Shown here: positions 47,001 through 58,420 of the stretch, one piece after another
Position numbering within the stretch: the first letter of the stretch is position 1
Layout: each line of letters begins with the position of its first letter
From: Yamagishiella unicocca
Lineage: Eukaryota > Chlorophyta > Chlorophyceae > Chlamydomonadales > Volvocaceae
Assembly (NCBI GenBank): GCA_003116995.1
Contig: BDSL01000039.1
Location: 1-64,000 of the forward strand
DNA length: 64,000 bases
Direction of reading: 5' to 3'
The notes under the pieces: model-generated
Told to the model about the DNA's origin: nothing
Databases searched by the model: none
Seen by the model: only the letters and a program-made list of their open reading frames with translations
Made by a program: the position numbers and the translations under genes

Positions 47001-47290
47001 CAAGATTCAAGGACTGCGGTCTACGTTCGAGGTAGGCAGGGCGCGCGCCGCCGCCTTCCCCGCCTTCCAAGCAGCAGGTGCCAAGGCCACCGTGTATGTG
47101 GCTGTGGGGTCATCGCTGCATTGCACGCACGCAACGCATTTCGTTCCGGGCCGAGTACGTAGGTTCTAACCCCTTCCCTTAGCTTCCCTCCCTCCCTGTG
47201 CGTGGCCGCCCGTGTCAGGAAACCTGACGAGATAGACTCAAGGCCTGCCTCCGGTCTACGTTCGAGGTAGGGCGCCGCCTGCCCCGTCCA
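38060..47290. repeat. 218/190-bp tandem repeat complex with exon-like core
   Basis: About 40 units. The long form (218 bp) contains acgcacgcaacgcatttcgt; the short form (about 190 bp) replaces it with cgggtacgaagg. Every unit keeps the same block: a pyrimidine tract, catttcag, then gatccctggacgagattcaa and ggcctgcggtctacg, then ggtagggcgccg, which looks like acceptor - exon - donor. Diverged larger units with a Gln/Ala/Ser-rich open frame (atggtggggaaaggtatctg) lie at about 38350, 39795 and 46665. The 39459-40330 block recurs at 46321-47180, same orientation, 6,862 bp apart. Copies at 40610-41010 are badly degraded. Open frames through the units follow from the repetition. Confidence 0.93.
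40322..40358. mobile_element. 37-bp palindromic insertion with 5-bp target duplication
   Basis: One unit of the 218/190-bp array is split at gtggccgccc. The insert has 16-bp perfect arms (TGTAAGCATGAAAAGG and its complement) around a 5-nt centre (cgtaa). It is flanked on both sides by ggccg (40317-40321 and 40359-40363), which occurs once in every other unit. This is the footprint of an insertion event by a tiny inverted-repeat element. Confidence 0.85.
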
Positions 47291-49763
47291 AGCAGCAGCT
47301 GCTCAGGGATGGGCGGGCTTCAAGGGCTACGTACAGCAGCATGTGCTGGGCTGGGTTCATTTTATTTGGGGTCGAGTTGAGGGCAAGCCAGCCAGCCACC
47401 AGCAGTTGTTAGGGTGATAACAGTTTGGAGCTCTGTACCGGTCTCGTGCGTGCCGTACAACGTAACTCTGCACCGCACGTCCGCACCTATGTCGCCAACC
47501 GTATATCAAAAATGGAAGTGCGGTACAAGGTAGTCACCAGCATCAAGGCCAATGCGGGTAGCGTAATAGTGAAAATCTGTTGGACCATTGCTCTGCCATC
47601 GGTTAGAGTTACATTATCACTGGTAATGTCAGGCTGCCGGCTTGGCTTACGATCGATTACTATCAGTACGGCAACCGCCTGGCCAGTCGTATACTTGGTG
47701 TGATAATCTATTTGATTGTAATTGGTAGTCCTTACTACCACCACTCAGACGGGTGGGGTATCCTCGGGATTTTTTTATCAGCATCAATGCATTGGTCGGT
47801 GTATCCCATAGCGAAAGGCCGTCGCGGCTGCCACACCTGGAGATAGAGCACATTCCAGGATCGCTTACTTGTCAAGTTGCACGCCGGCACCGTAGAAGTT
47901 GCTTGCACGCCTGCACCGTACAAGTTGCACGCCTGCACCGTAACCGTTACAACAACAACATAGTTGCTGTTTCGTTGTGTTTTGGAACCGAAATAAACGG
48001 CCGTTGATTCCACGCGTCCCGGCATCAATTTTCGTGCCTTGCTCGGGGACAGCTCCAACGATATGCAAAGGGACTACTGGTGTTTGCTATGAAGGTGGGT
48101 ATGCAGGTTTGCTTACTGACTGCCCATGTGATTAGCACACTCGAGCCCATTTATCCCCTGCTGTAAGTATGATGTTCACTGCGTACCAGGGAAGACGGAT
48201 TGCAACTCGGTCGTTGACACTGGTTTCGGGGGTCGAATATCCTGGCATCGGAGATTCAACACCCCCATCGTCGGACTCCTCGTTTTTGCGGGTAGATAGC
48301 TGCGGTTTTGGCCAGGAGTCTATCGCTTCCGCAGGGCGAGTCCGAGAGGCCGCACATGTTGCCACATATGTTGTTTCTAACCTGGCGTCCGGTGCGCGTG
48401 GGAGTTGTTATGAGCGGCGTTGTGTGCACCTTGTGTGCATCGATGGATGGGGTCGCTCTGTAACCGTTTCGCAAAAAATGGACTTTGGGTCCCTGTAACC
48501 GTGTCCCCTTCTCACCGGCGGGTATCCGCGCGCGCTAGCAGCCTGGATACCCGGGAGATAAAAGGTAATCCGCAAATCCACGGCCCTGGACACTCGGCGG
48601 GGGATGGACACCATGCCCAGAGGGAACCGGATTATTGTTCCGGGCTGGCACTTCGTCACGAACGGGATGGGCACTCACCCGCTAACCCGAGCCCATACCC
48701 TGTCGGATCATACAGCCTGAGGCAGCTTTCGTGCATGCAATTTGGAACACCTTCAGTGCTTCCTAGGTCCAAGCTGTAAAACTAGCCATCACCCCGGATT
48801 GAGATCCAGACGTACTCGCAGCTTAACACAATGACGACGCCTCGTGGGCAAAGCGCCCACGCGGCAGTGCCCCAACAGCGATGACGGCAGCAACGGGTAC
48901 CGGCTTCCGCTGTCGAGGGGTTCGTCCTTTGCCCTGGGTTGGGTTAGGACGAATCCCTCCCTCCTGAGTGCCTGAGGCCGGGCTGAGCCACCTCCGGAAT
49001 CGTCTGCAGCCAAAAGCGCTGCAGCAGTTCTATGCAGTAAAGGCTTTACGGTTAGATAACGGTGGTGCGGTACCCGGCTCAATTAGCGCCGCAAGCAGTT
49101 GGCGCGGACGGTGCCAGCCCGCCAGCTTGGGAGTGGAGATGGGCCTCAAGGAGAGCGCTAGAACATGACGCACATGCCCGCCGAGACGTCCAGTGGAAGG
49201 TGGGCGGGACGGCTAGGGTGATATAATGCCAGCCCGCAGTTGCGCCCCGGAAAGCTCAAGCCTAGTCACTGTTCATAATCCGGAACAAATGGTGGAGGGA
49301 ATGTGGAATCAGGAGGCAGTTGGCATCCGCAAATTCGAACGTCTAAACTCCCAACAAGTCTCAAGCGTCATGTCCAGATCGTATGCGGTATGCTTAAAAT
49401 AGCCACATGAAGACAGCAAGGGGGCGATCACCGGGCTCTGGCGGCGCAGGGCCTGACGACTGAAACACCTTGCACCTACACACATGCTTTGAATACTATA
49501 AGATAAGGAGAGCATTTAATATCATTCCTAATAATATATGTATGCGAACATTATGCCGGTGTAGCTGGACATCCGAAACACGGAAATGACGTACTGAGGC
49601 CAGGACGTAGACAATTCCAAAAGGTAAACCTGCTAGCAGATTCGGTTCATATACTAGTGAAGCTGTGACTCTCATCTCCGTTACCGCGACGTCATCACAC
49701 GTCCTACTCTGGCAGCTCACGTTGGGAAGGGACCATGCTTCGTTAAGCTCGCGAAAACAGGGA
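47291..49763. other. no convincing gene
   Basis: About 2.5 kb between the repeat complex and the 723-aa gene. Short direct repeats (gttgcacgcctgcaccgta) occur at 47877-47945. Open frames at 48169-48498 and 48420-48779 (plus) and 48789-49082 (minus) have no family features or flanking splice logic. It should include the promoter of the gene starting at 49764. Confidence 0.5.
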
Positions 49764-52700
49764 ATGTTTCGTGACCTTCTGCAGCACCAGCCCCGGGTAT
49801 GGCGGCAGACTGGGCAAACGCAGCAAGTGCTTGCCACGCCATCTCCTCGTCGACCAGTCGCATCGTGTGCCGCAGCACCGGATGTACCAGACACCAGCAA
49901 AAGGCGGAATGCGAAACGGGCGAATACAGGTCGACGGCAACGCAGCCGCGCGCCAGTGCAGCCCCAAGCGCCGCCGCCGATCGGCCGGAACGCAGCGGAT
50001 AACCTATTTCTAGACCCAGGGCAGTTTGACCTGCAAGGACAGCTGAACGTAATGCAGGAGGCGTTCAGTCAGATGTCCGACAGCGAGCGGCAGTCTTTCC
50101 TTGACTACCTAGCCAGCCAGGAGGGCCAGGCCGCGACCGAGGCTTTTGCGCAGCTGAGCCCCGAGCAGCGGAAAGCGGCCCTCCATGATGGAGTCGCGCC
50201 CAATGCTGCCAGCGTCAGGGACAAACTGCAGGTCAAGCTCTGGCGCCTGACACTGGACTCGTTGCCTGACAGCGACGCTGCCATCCTAAAGAAGGCCCTG
50301 CCGCGCGGTTGGTACGGCGCCAGAGACCTATCCCGACGGGAAGTCGTTGAGGGGTTGGGGCGGCTGACCAGGGCCGAGCGGAGGCGGCTGCCCTTGGTTC
50401 TGGAGCGCGTGGCGGAGGTGCAGCAGAGCGCCGACGAGGTGGCTAAGGCGCAGGAGCAGCACGAGCGGCTCACAACGCTCCGCCGGCAGCGCCTGGCAGC
50501 GCAGAAGGGGCTTAGGCTGCCAGACGTGTACGATGAAGAGTACGGCGAAGAGTACGACGACGCCGACGACGCCGAGGGCGGCGAGGCGGGCGACGTCGAG
50601 GGGCGGGCCGCCGCCGGGAACCTGACGGAGCTCTTAGGTGTCGTACAGCGTCGGCTGCGGCAGCGGCTACGGGAGGTGGAGGCGGACCCGGTTGTGGATG
50701 AGGAAGAGTCGCTGCAGCAGCTGGCGGACCACCCCCTGCATCGGGTCAGGCTCGGGCCCGCGGACCTGGGCGACATGTATGACGATATATACGACCGGCA
50801 GCAGCAGCCCGGGGCGAGCACAAGCGGCGGCAACGGCGGCGGCGGCGGCAACGTTATTCCGGAGGCGCTACAGGGCCGGCTGGGGCGCATGGCAGCATCG
50901 TACGACACCTACGTCACAGGTCGTGGCTGGGAGCAGGAGGCGATGCGGCGAGAGAGCGTTGAGATGCGCAACCTCGTGCGGTGAGGCGGTTGGACCAAAG
51001 AGCGCTGGGTGGGGGTGCGAATCTGAGCAGGGTTAAGAGTTCCGGAGTTCAGAGCGACAGGCAGATCCTGGTGTCAGTCCTCAGGAAGCACATGCACAGG
51101 GCAGAGGTCATACAGCCCGGTCTCCGGGCCGTCTCCCCTGCGCGTCGCCTGCTCTTAAGCCCTGGGACCCTTTGTCCTGTCCTCTCCTGATCTCCCAACG
51201 CGCAATTTGCATGGCTCCCAACTTTCCTTCCTCGGCTGCGCTCCGGTCTCTTGGGGGTCCCAACATCAGGTTGCACGCGGAGCTGACGGAGCTGGCGGCG
51301 GCCGCCGCCGCGCCGCTCCGGGCCGGCGGCGGCATGCCCCTGTCCAGCCGGGCGCTGGCGCAGCGCGAGCTGGACTTGCAGCGGCGGAGTGACGACCTGG
51401 CGTCCCAGGTCGCGGCGCTGCTGCAGCCGGGGGCGAGGCAGCGGTTGCAGGTGCGGAGGCGGGGGGCGGGGAGGCAGAGAGGGATGGCGTACAAGGTGTG
51501 CAGCGGACGTGGGGACGGGGCGTGGGGAAGGGGAAAGGGGGGGCGGGCGATCTTGGAAACAGCCTAAGCGGTACTCTAAAACCCTAAACCGCCGCCACGT
51601 CGCCGCCGCTGGCCCCAGCTGCCGACTGCTTTGGGGTCCCTGGCGCCCTACCCTGCAGCACTTCTGGGACCATCGCTGCCCTTCTGCACGCACCCAGCGC
51701 CGGGCGGCTCCATTGCGTGCGTCCTACCTGAGTACATGAATACACGCGTGCAGTGAGCTGACCCTCCCACCGCACACACGCCACCTCTTTCTTGCCTCCC
51801 TGGAGCGCCTCAGGACCCAGCCGCTCGCGCCGTAGTGCGGTACATCGAGACGCAGCTGGTGGCGGCCGACGAGGGGGGCGGCGAGGGCGCGGCGGCGGAG
51901 GAGGACGGGGGGCTGGCGCTGGAGGTGGACGAGCAGGCGCTGGCCAGGTGCGTGATTTAGGGGTTTAGGGGGGTCTGGAGTGGTGCGTGGCGAGGAATGC
52001 GAAGAGCGCACGTAAGGGGTTAACGTGTACGACGAAACCGATCAGGCATGGGCAAGTAATGGTTGTTGTATGGGAACTGGTAATGGTTAAGCGTCGGGTG
52101 CAGGGTAGGGTGCCAGGGACGCTGGCAGCGTCAGGGACGGGTGCAGGGTAGGGTGCCAGGGACGCTGGCAGCGTCAGGGACGGTGCAGGGTAGGGTGCCA
52201 GGGACGCTGCCAGCGTCAGGGACAAACTGCTGGTGCGTCGCTGCAACAGCCTCGCACCCTTACTTCCCGTGATACCCACCCCGTCTCTAAGCCCGCGAGC
52301 CATTGCCTACCTCCAACTGACTGACTAACCTCCAACCGGCTGACCCCAACCGCCTAACCCCAGCGACCTAACCCCAAACCCCTGCCGCACAGGCTGAGCC
52401 AGTTGATGACCGCAGCCACGAACTGGGAGGGCTACCGCGCCTTCATGGACCTGTACGCCAACCGCCACCCGGAGCTATCACTGGGATCAGTCATGCGGGT
52501 GGGTGGGTGGATGGTGGGGTCACGTGGCTCGGTACGACGGTACGGCGGCCTGCGCTGCGGTGACCCCGCTTGGCCCCCTTTCCCACGCCTCGGAGGTGGA
52601 GTGGTTGTCGTGGCGTGGTGCTGCCGGCTGACCACATCGTGGCTTGGTGCTGCCGGCTGACCACAGATATTAGGCTGGGCGGCACGGCAGCAACCATGAG

Positions 52701-53289
52701 GCAACCCTCTCACACGCACCCCATCCTCCCCCCGTCGTCCTCGCCGCCGCCGCAGGCCGCCGGCATGTCGGACGGCGACGAGTGGTGGGCGCAGCTGCCC
52801 GACCTGGACACCAACAGCGACGGCCACGACGGCATTAGCAGCGACAGCGCCGGCGGCGCCCGATTGGTGGTAGACTGGTCCCGAGTGGAGGCTGTAGCAG
52901 CGCTGGACGGCGACTGCCTGGCGTTCCTCACGGAGCTGGAGGCGAGCGGCTACTCGGAGGACACCTTCATGAAGTGGTACTTCCACCCCGTGCTGGGGCC
53001 GCGTATCCGGGCCGGCAGCCTTCTGGACGCAAGCGGGGGAGCAGCAGGGGCAGGGGGACCGGAGGGGGCTGCGGCGAGGGGGCTGGGCTCTTTGGACCCG
53101 GCGGCGCTGCTGGTGCGTTTGATGGGAGCTGAGCAGGGCGAGGTGCCGCCGATGGTCCGGGAGGCGATGGAGGAGGCGGTGAAGTCAGGAGGGGGCCCGG
53201 CGCCTGACGGCCCGGCCGGGGCGGGGGCCGGAGCGGGGGGCGGGAGAGGGGTGGGGAGCAGGAGGCGAGGTGGGGCGGACAGGGCGTAG
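49764..53289 (+). CDS. unknown 723-aa charged protein, 5 exons
   Basis: No family recognised. Exons 49764-50980, 51270-51450, 51814-51947, 52393-52498 and 52756-53289 join with perfect phase (2,172 nt, 724 codons with stop). The start is the first in-frame ATG. The basic, Gln/Arg/Ser-rich first 75 residues could be an organelle targeting peptide. Residues about 85-150 are helical with Gln-rich repeats (QMSDSERQSFLDYLASQEGQ, LSPEQRKAALHDG). A Glu/Arg-rich probable coiled coil covers about 215-255, and an acidic Asp/Glu/Tyr stretch (DEEYGEEYDDADDAEGGEAG) follows. The last exon has DEWWAQLPDLDTNSDGHDG and LEASGYSEDTFMKWYFHPVL before a Gly/Ala-rich tail. No membrane segments. Probably a soluble scaffold or organellar protein; that is a guess. 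Confidence 0.8.
52093..52230. repeat. intron minisatellite derived from exon 1
   Basis: Three units of about 44 bp (gtgcagggtagggtgccagg...) in intron 3 of the 723-aa gene. The last unit ends in a 25-base stretch (52206-52230) identical to 50205-50229 in exon 1 of the same gene. Confidence 0.85.
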
Positions 53290-54878
53290 GCAGCCGTACG
53301 GATGCATTGAAAGTGGATCGTAGGACATGTTGACACAAATGTGTGTTTGTTTGTTTTCGCAGCTGCCGCAGATGGTGTCAACGGTGGGAACATTTACAGC
53401 AATGATGTGTCCACGGGTGTGATAAGGTCCAGTACTGCGGGTCGTACACGCGGTTTTTTCCGTGTCATGATGTGCAGCTAGCGAATCAGGCAGCAGATGA
53501 CGTCTCAGGACATAGCAAGAGGTCATAAGGGCGCAAGAGCATAGGACAGCAGAGGGAAATGGGAACAACGGCAGGCAGCGAGTAGATGCCGAGCGTTATG
53601 AGGAGATCAATGGCCGGCTACCAGGGTCTGCGCCGCAGAAGTATTACTGGCTTACAGTGGCGCTGAATTGCGGTGACAACGCCGTTGCCTCGCATGCACG
53701 GGCAGCCGCGCGGGTGCCCCTTGGAAGCCACGAAGCGTTACTGGCGAGACACTGGCGGCTGCAGCGCAGCGGCGGATTGCGGAGGTCATGTGACGGTGAC
53801 GGCACCGCCGGGTGCTGCCAAGTGACGGCACCGCCGGGTGCTGCCATGCTGAGTGAGTACTGGACGGGAGGGGGCAACAGGGGAAGCTGGTTGCGGTGCC
53901 CCATGGGCTCCTCTTTAGGCTACCAACCCTAAAACCCTCAAGCCCGGGCCTGTTTTGCCTCGCAGGAGCGCGAGGACGACTTCACCCGGTGAGGTCGTCA
54001 TATTTTCAAACGGAGTACGGCACCCCACCCTGGAGCCGTCGAGCTCGCTTCCACCGGGGGGCCACGGGGAGCTGGGGCGGGGCTGGCGGCGTTGTGGGCT
54101 TATGATGAAGACGTTTGGACCTTTGTAGGTTTGGTTGAAGGTTGCGTTGGATCGCGCCTTGAGACAGAGCGCAGGACAGGACAGGGTGCAACGGCAATGC
54201 CTGATAATGCAGTCGCAGTGGTAGGGCTTCCGTTAATTGCATGTGAAAAACAACGGACAGCAGCAGTGTGCGTACTGCAGTTTGCGACCGGCATCCGATT
54301 CAGAACGAATGTGAGGTTGGGTCAACGAACGTCACCGGGTGTTGTGACCCACGGGTCCTCACTGCTAATTGATTTCATTGCCGGTACTTTGTACGGGGCT
54401 GCTGCTGCGTGCGCTGAGCGCTTGTCAAGAGCCTGACTATGCCGTAGTGCGGGATAGGGCATTGACGAGGATTTCCCTCAAATATGTAGATTACCGGTAC
54501 GGTAACTGCGCTCACGTGCTTTGCTTGCACCGCATATGGTTTGGCGGCAGCGCCCTGCTCGTACCTTGCCCTTCACGCCGCCTTGCAGACGGCCGGCAAC
54601 TCGTTCAGGCAAGGTACGCAAGCCCCCCGCCACACCCTGGAGGCATTGGCCCCTGAGACCCTCCCGTGCGACGCTATCACTACCCACCCCGCGCAAGCGA
54701 CCCCGCGCAAGCGGGTTGCCTAACTTAGCGTTACACACCTTCAGTCCAACCTGCACGGCGCAGGCACTGATCAGGAGAGGCACACTGCTACTCGCTCGAC
54801 GACCTGTTGGATGAGATCATGTCGCCGGTCGGTCCCTAGAACCCGGACTCCGCTGCACCATTCACCCGAGGAGCTCAC
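53290..54878. other. intergenic, no gene seen
   Basis: Lies between the 3' ends of convergent genes. The 24-bp segment tgacggcaccgccgggtgct plus gcca is directly duplicated at about 53792-53848. Frames at 54369-54814 are open on both strands and were not accepted. Confidence 0.5.
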
Positions 54879-55043
54879 CTGCTGAAAGCGCAGGGCGCGG
54901 CATCGTGTTTGATACATGTCCGGGCTCTCGCCAGTCATGCCCCGCTTCCCGATCATGTGTTTCATACTATGTGCACACCGCCACGAATACAGCATCCACT
55001 TGGCCGCCCTCGACTCGAAAAATGCCGTACAGATACACGGCCC
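54879..55043 (-). other. possible isolated exon
   Basis: A 165-nt open block with a good acceptor (ttttctatttcag) and donor (GTGAGC), length a multiple of three, encoding a Met/Lys/Arg-rich segment (SMKHMIGKRGMTGESPDMYQ). A second frame overlapping it (54967-55155, minus) has a membrane-like stretch AVYGLAWCFSISGAVYLYGI. No start, partner exons or family could be found, so this may be chance. Confidence 0.22.
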
Positions 55044-55239
55044 CTGAAATAGAAAAACACCAAGCGAGCCCATACACTGCCGCTTCTACAGCGATGTTTT
55101 TCTCCAAATACTGGTTTCTCTCCAAAGCAACGGAACCACGCAACCTCTCATGCAATCGACAACATGGCTTTCATTCGGGCTTTGCCACAGGGATCCATTA
55201 CTGCGGCACACCACCAACGTACGTTTCCACATTCTCGTT

Positions 55240-55316
55240 AGGCAAGCCCCATGCGGAGCCGTGTAGCGTTGTTGCGAGGGATTGGCGGCATGGGGCTTGC
55301 CTACCACGGCTCCGCA
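55240..55316. repeat. interlocked inverted repeats (A-B-A'-B')
   Basis: aggcaagccccatg and cggagccgtg are followed, after a spacer of about 25 nt, by their reverse complements catggggcttgcct and cacggctccg in the same order. The two pairs therefore interlock rather than nest. Confidence 0.8.
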
Positions 55317-56250
55317 CGAGTCCGACCACCGCACAACGAAGGCGAAGACCCTACCCGTGTCACCTGCCGGGGACTCTTCTTCCTGCGGCCGCCGATCCCG
55401 TTTGACCCAACGCCAATGCTTACCAAGTTACCACTCAATACGACCCACCGCTCAAGCAGTACACAAGCACGACAGCTATACCGCTTACCGCCATCTTCCA
55501 GCCTACTCACTAGGACAAATTTCCTCAAGCGCGTATCCAAACACGTCTGTTGCTGCTGCTGCTCTTGGGTCGGCCTCATTTATTGGTAATCTTCAGCATC
55601 GAACACAACAGCTGCAGTTGTGGAGGCGTGTGGATGTTCAAATGCAGCCACTGCCCATGGCATAGCAGGGGCACCATACTCTACACGTCGACACTTTTCC
55701 CTCGCGCCTCCTACGTTCATGAGAGGCGTACGACAGCGTTTACGATTCGCCTCTCGTCACTGCGGCTCGAGACATGCGGCTGACGTCCTCAGGCTGCTTC
55801 GCCTTGGCCGTCGCTGTCACAGCATGAGGCCACGTGCCGGCCACTTCTGGATCGGAAAGCGGGTGATGCATGGTACGGCACACACGGCACGGAGGTCAGC
55901 AAAGCAAACATGGGTACAAAGGCCCGAGTCAATGCAACTCCCCTGTTCTGCTACGCTGTAGTACTACATAGGCACATACGCCATGACGCATAGCGGGGCT
56001 GCGCCATCACTTCCGATCGTGCAATGGGTATTCCTCAAATCTTGCCTGAACCTTCCAAGCAACGCCCGGGGCCGCCCTATTCCTTTCCGCAACTGCCTAT
56101 CAGCGCTCAAACCCATCTTCAACATGGCAGCCGCTTGGAAGACCTTCGCCCACACACACCACATCGCGTTTGTATTTAAAGAAGTAACTCGGCGGCACGG
56201 CAATGGCTCCGGAGCGTTGCCGCCCGCCGGCGCAGCACACAACGACCGCG
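55317..56250. other. no gene seen
   Basis: Runs up to the stop of the PUB-domain gene and probably includes its 3' untranslated region. Nothing else could be supported. Confidence 0.5.
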
Positions 56251-58420
56251 CTACGATGCCTTTGGCGAGGCCACCGGCTTGGTGGGTTTCGGAGCCCTGG
56301 GCAAAGGCGACGCCGCCGGTGATGTCACCACGGGTGGCGCCTCCGCCGCTGCCGCCGCCATCATCTCGGCCTTGAGCTTGCGCTCCGCCTTGTCCTCCTC
56401 GATCGCCAGCCTGATGCGCTCCTTCTCCGCCGTCTCCCGCGTCAGCTTCTCCTCCCGCTCCTTGCGCTTCTTCTGCGGTGGGCCAGGCGGGTGGGCGCGG
56501 GGAGTGGCGCGTAGGATAGGGGGAGCGGTAAATACGATCCGCACAGGGGTGGATTCGTCAGTCCGCGCAACACAGGGGCCCGACAGCAGGTCCACACGCA
56601 GCCACTGCCAAACCGCCACTGCCACCGCCCAGCCTGCGTTAAGGACGCCTCCATTACCCTATTCTCCAGCGCCAAGGCAATGGTTCCCCAGCAGGCGCCA
56701 GCCAACCTCCGCCCGGCCGGCACTCTCACCTCCGCCTTTTCATGTACGGTTTGCAGCGCACGCTCGCTTAGGTGCAGAGCCTCCTTGAGCACACTGGGGC
56801 GGGCGGGCAGGGGTAAGGATTAGTAACCTTGCTTCATTGTCCGGCCGCGGTCTAAAAGCGGCAACAGCTTACCAACCATGCATCACAGTCCCTTACAGCT
56901 CCCACGCGCCCTTCTTGCCGACCGACAAGAGCCCCGCCCCGCCCCGCCTCCTCCTCACCCGAATCGTGCGCTGTCCGCAGCCGCATCAAAGACCCAATAC
57001 TTCTCAAGCTCAACCACCTGCCGTGGTCGTTAAGGGACAGGTGGTCCGTTGGGGAGTTGAAAGAGTTGTGTGTCAGCGGACCGGCCGGCTCGAAATGAAA
57101 GGAGGGACCTTTTCGCGCCCGCCGGACACTTGGATGCTCTAATAGGTCCACAAGGACGGCTGTGACGACATCGCAGCTTGGCTCCTCCACTCACACGCCC
57201 ATAACCGCCGAGGCAAACCCAGTACGCAGCCACCAGTACTCTTATGCAACCTCGTACCCAACGACCGCTACTCAGGGCCTTACGAAACCCACCCGCGGCA
57301 GCCACCCGGCGTGCAGCAGCAGGTCCTCCCCTCCCTTGACCAATGCGACTGTGGTCTTGAGGGTGTTGCTGGTGGCCTTGACCTACGTGTCCGCCGGCGT
57401 GACGTTGCCGCCGTTGATGGAAGCCACATGTTTGGGGGATGCAGTGTGGCGGTGAGTGGCGAAGCAAAGACGTGGCGGAGAGAGAGAGGCTGGGGCGACG
57501 CCTCTCGCGAGGCTCAACCACTGCGATAACATGTCGGCGTCCTGCCTAGTTTGCTCACAAGCGAGACTCTGCGCCCAGCGTAACGATAAGCTGTGGCGAC
57601 GAGCTCTGACCCCAGCGCAACAGGGTTCACATCAGTTCGAAGTCCATTGCTGTCCCTTAACAGGGAGTGAACTACTGATACCGGTACTTCCACGTCCTCC
57701 TCCCCCCCGGCCCTCCACCGCCCACGTGGCACCGTACACCTACCTTGCGGAATTTCTCCTCCGTGGGGTTGTGTACGACGTTGCCAAAGAGCTGCACACA
57801 AGCACGCACACACGTGGTAACTGATTCATTGGCTGCTTCGGGTGTTACTGTAGTTGCAGGCAGCAGAGCTGGTTGCTACAAGGCTGTGGTCGTATGATGA
57901 TATGGACGGAGGTCCGCCGGCGTGCTGAGGGGCCCTCGCTGCCCTCGGAGATCATGGTAAGTTTTGCTGTGCCTGCTTACCAACCCCTGCTTACCAACCC
58001 CTGCTTACCAACCCCGAAACCCCGTTATGTAGCATCTTACCCCACCCTCCCGCCAACTTGAACCCACACGGACCTAGAAGCAATCACCAGCAAACGACGC
58101 ACGCATGTGCCACTCCACTATATAAGCAGCTGGCGGCACATCGTCCATTGCTACTGCATTCCTATTGCCTGAAACTCCGCTGCTGCGCCGGCAGTTACCT
58201 TGATGCACGTTGTCAGGCATGCCTCAATGTGTATCGGGTTGTTGTGCTTATAGTCAAGCACGTGGTCCTCCATGTGAGCACTGAATTTACGGCGTCCCTC
58301 CTGCACCGTCTTGTCAATTATGGCCTGACGCGCGATTTCAGAAGCTGGTGCCTTAACGGGGCTTGAAGAGGATTGGCTCCCAACTTCTGCAACAGCGCCC
58401 TCATGAGGGGTCTCTGTCAT
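56251..58420 (-). CDS. PUB-domain protein (Cdc48/p97-cofactor type), 6 exons
   Basis: Exons (minus): 58420-58199, 57791-57744, 57382-57293, 57017-56959, 56793-56730, 56472-56251; 705 nt, 234 aa, phase exact at every junction. The start is an ATG opening a Ser/Glu-rich leader (MTETPHEGAVAEVGSQSSSS). The PUB domain (about residues 55-150) spans exons 1-4: IEACLTTCIK, LFGNVVHNPTEEKFRK, VKATSNTLKTTVALVKGGED, LLLHAGWLPR, EKYWVFDAAADSARFG. PUB domains bind the C-terminal tail of the AAA ATPase p97/Cdc48. The last exon is a basic/acidic helix of the kind found in UBX-family proteins (KKRKEREEKL, ERIRLAIEEDKAERKLKAEM), then an Ala/Pro/Ser-rich end. I see no UBX, UBA or glycanase domain. It is divergent from the transporter at 59207. 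Probable role: recruiting Cdc48 in ubiquitin-linked processes (inferred from the domain). Confidence 0.85.
57975..58020. repeat. short tandem repeat in intron 1 of the PUB gene
   Basis: Three copies of a 16-bp unit, gcttaccaacccct. Confidence 0.85.

Noticed and set aside
50105..50908. 267-codon minus-strand Ser/Arg-rich frame
   Set aside because: Antisense shadow of the large first exon of the 723-aa gene; its composition is that of a complemented GC-rich exon.
52570..53289. Start of an independent gene at the ATG near 52570
   Set aside because: The sequence before 52756 is intron; the exon from 52756 joins the upstream exons in perfect phase.
54905..55405. 166-codon plus-strand frame
   Set aside because: No recognisable domain and irregular composition; the opposite strand has an exon-like block with splice sites in the same place.
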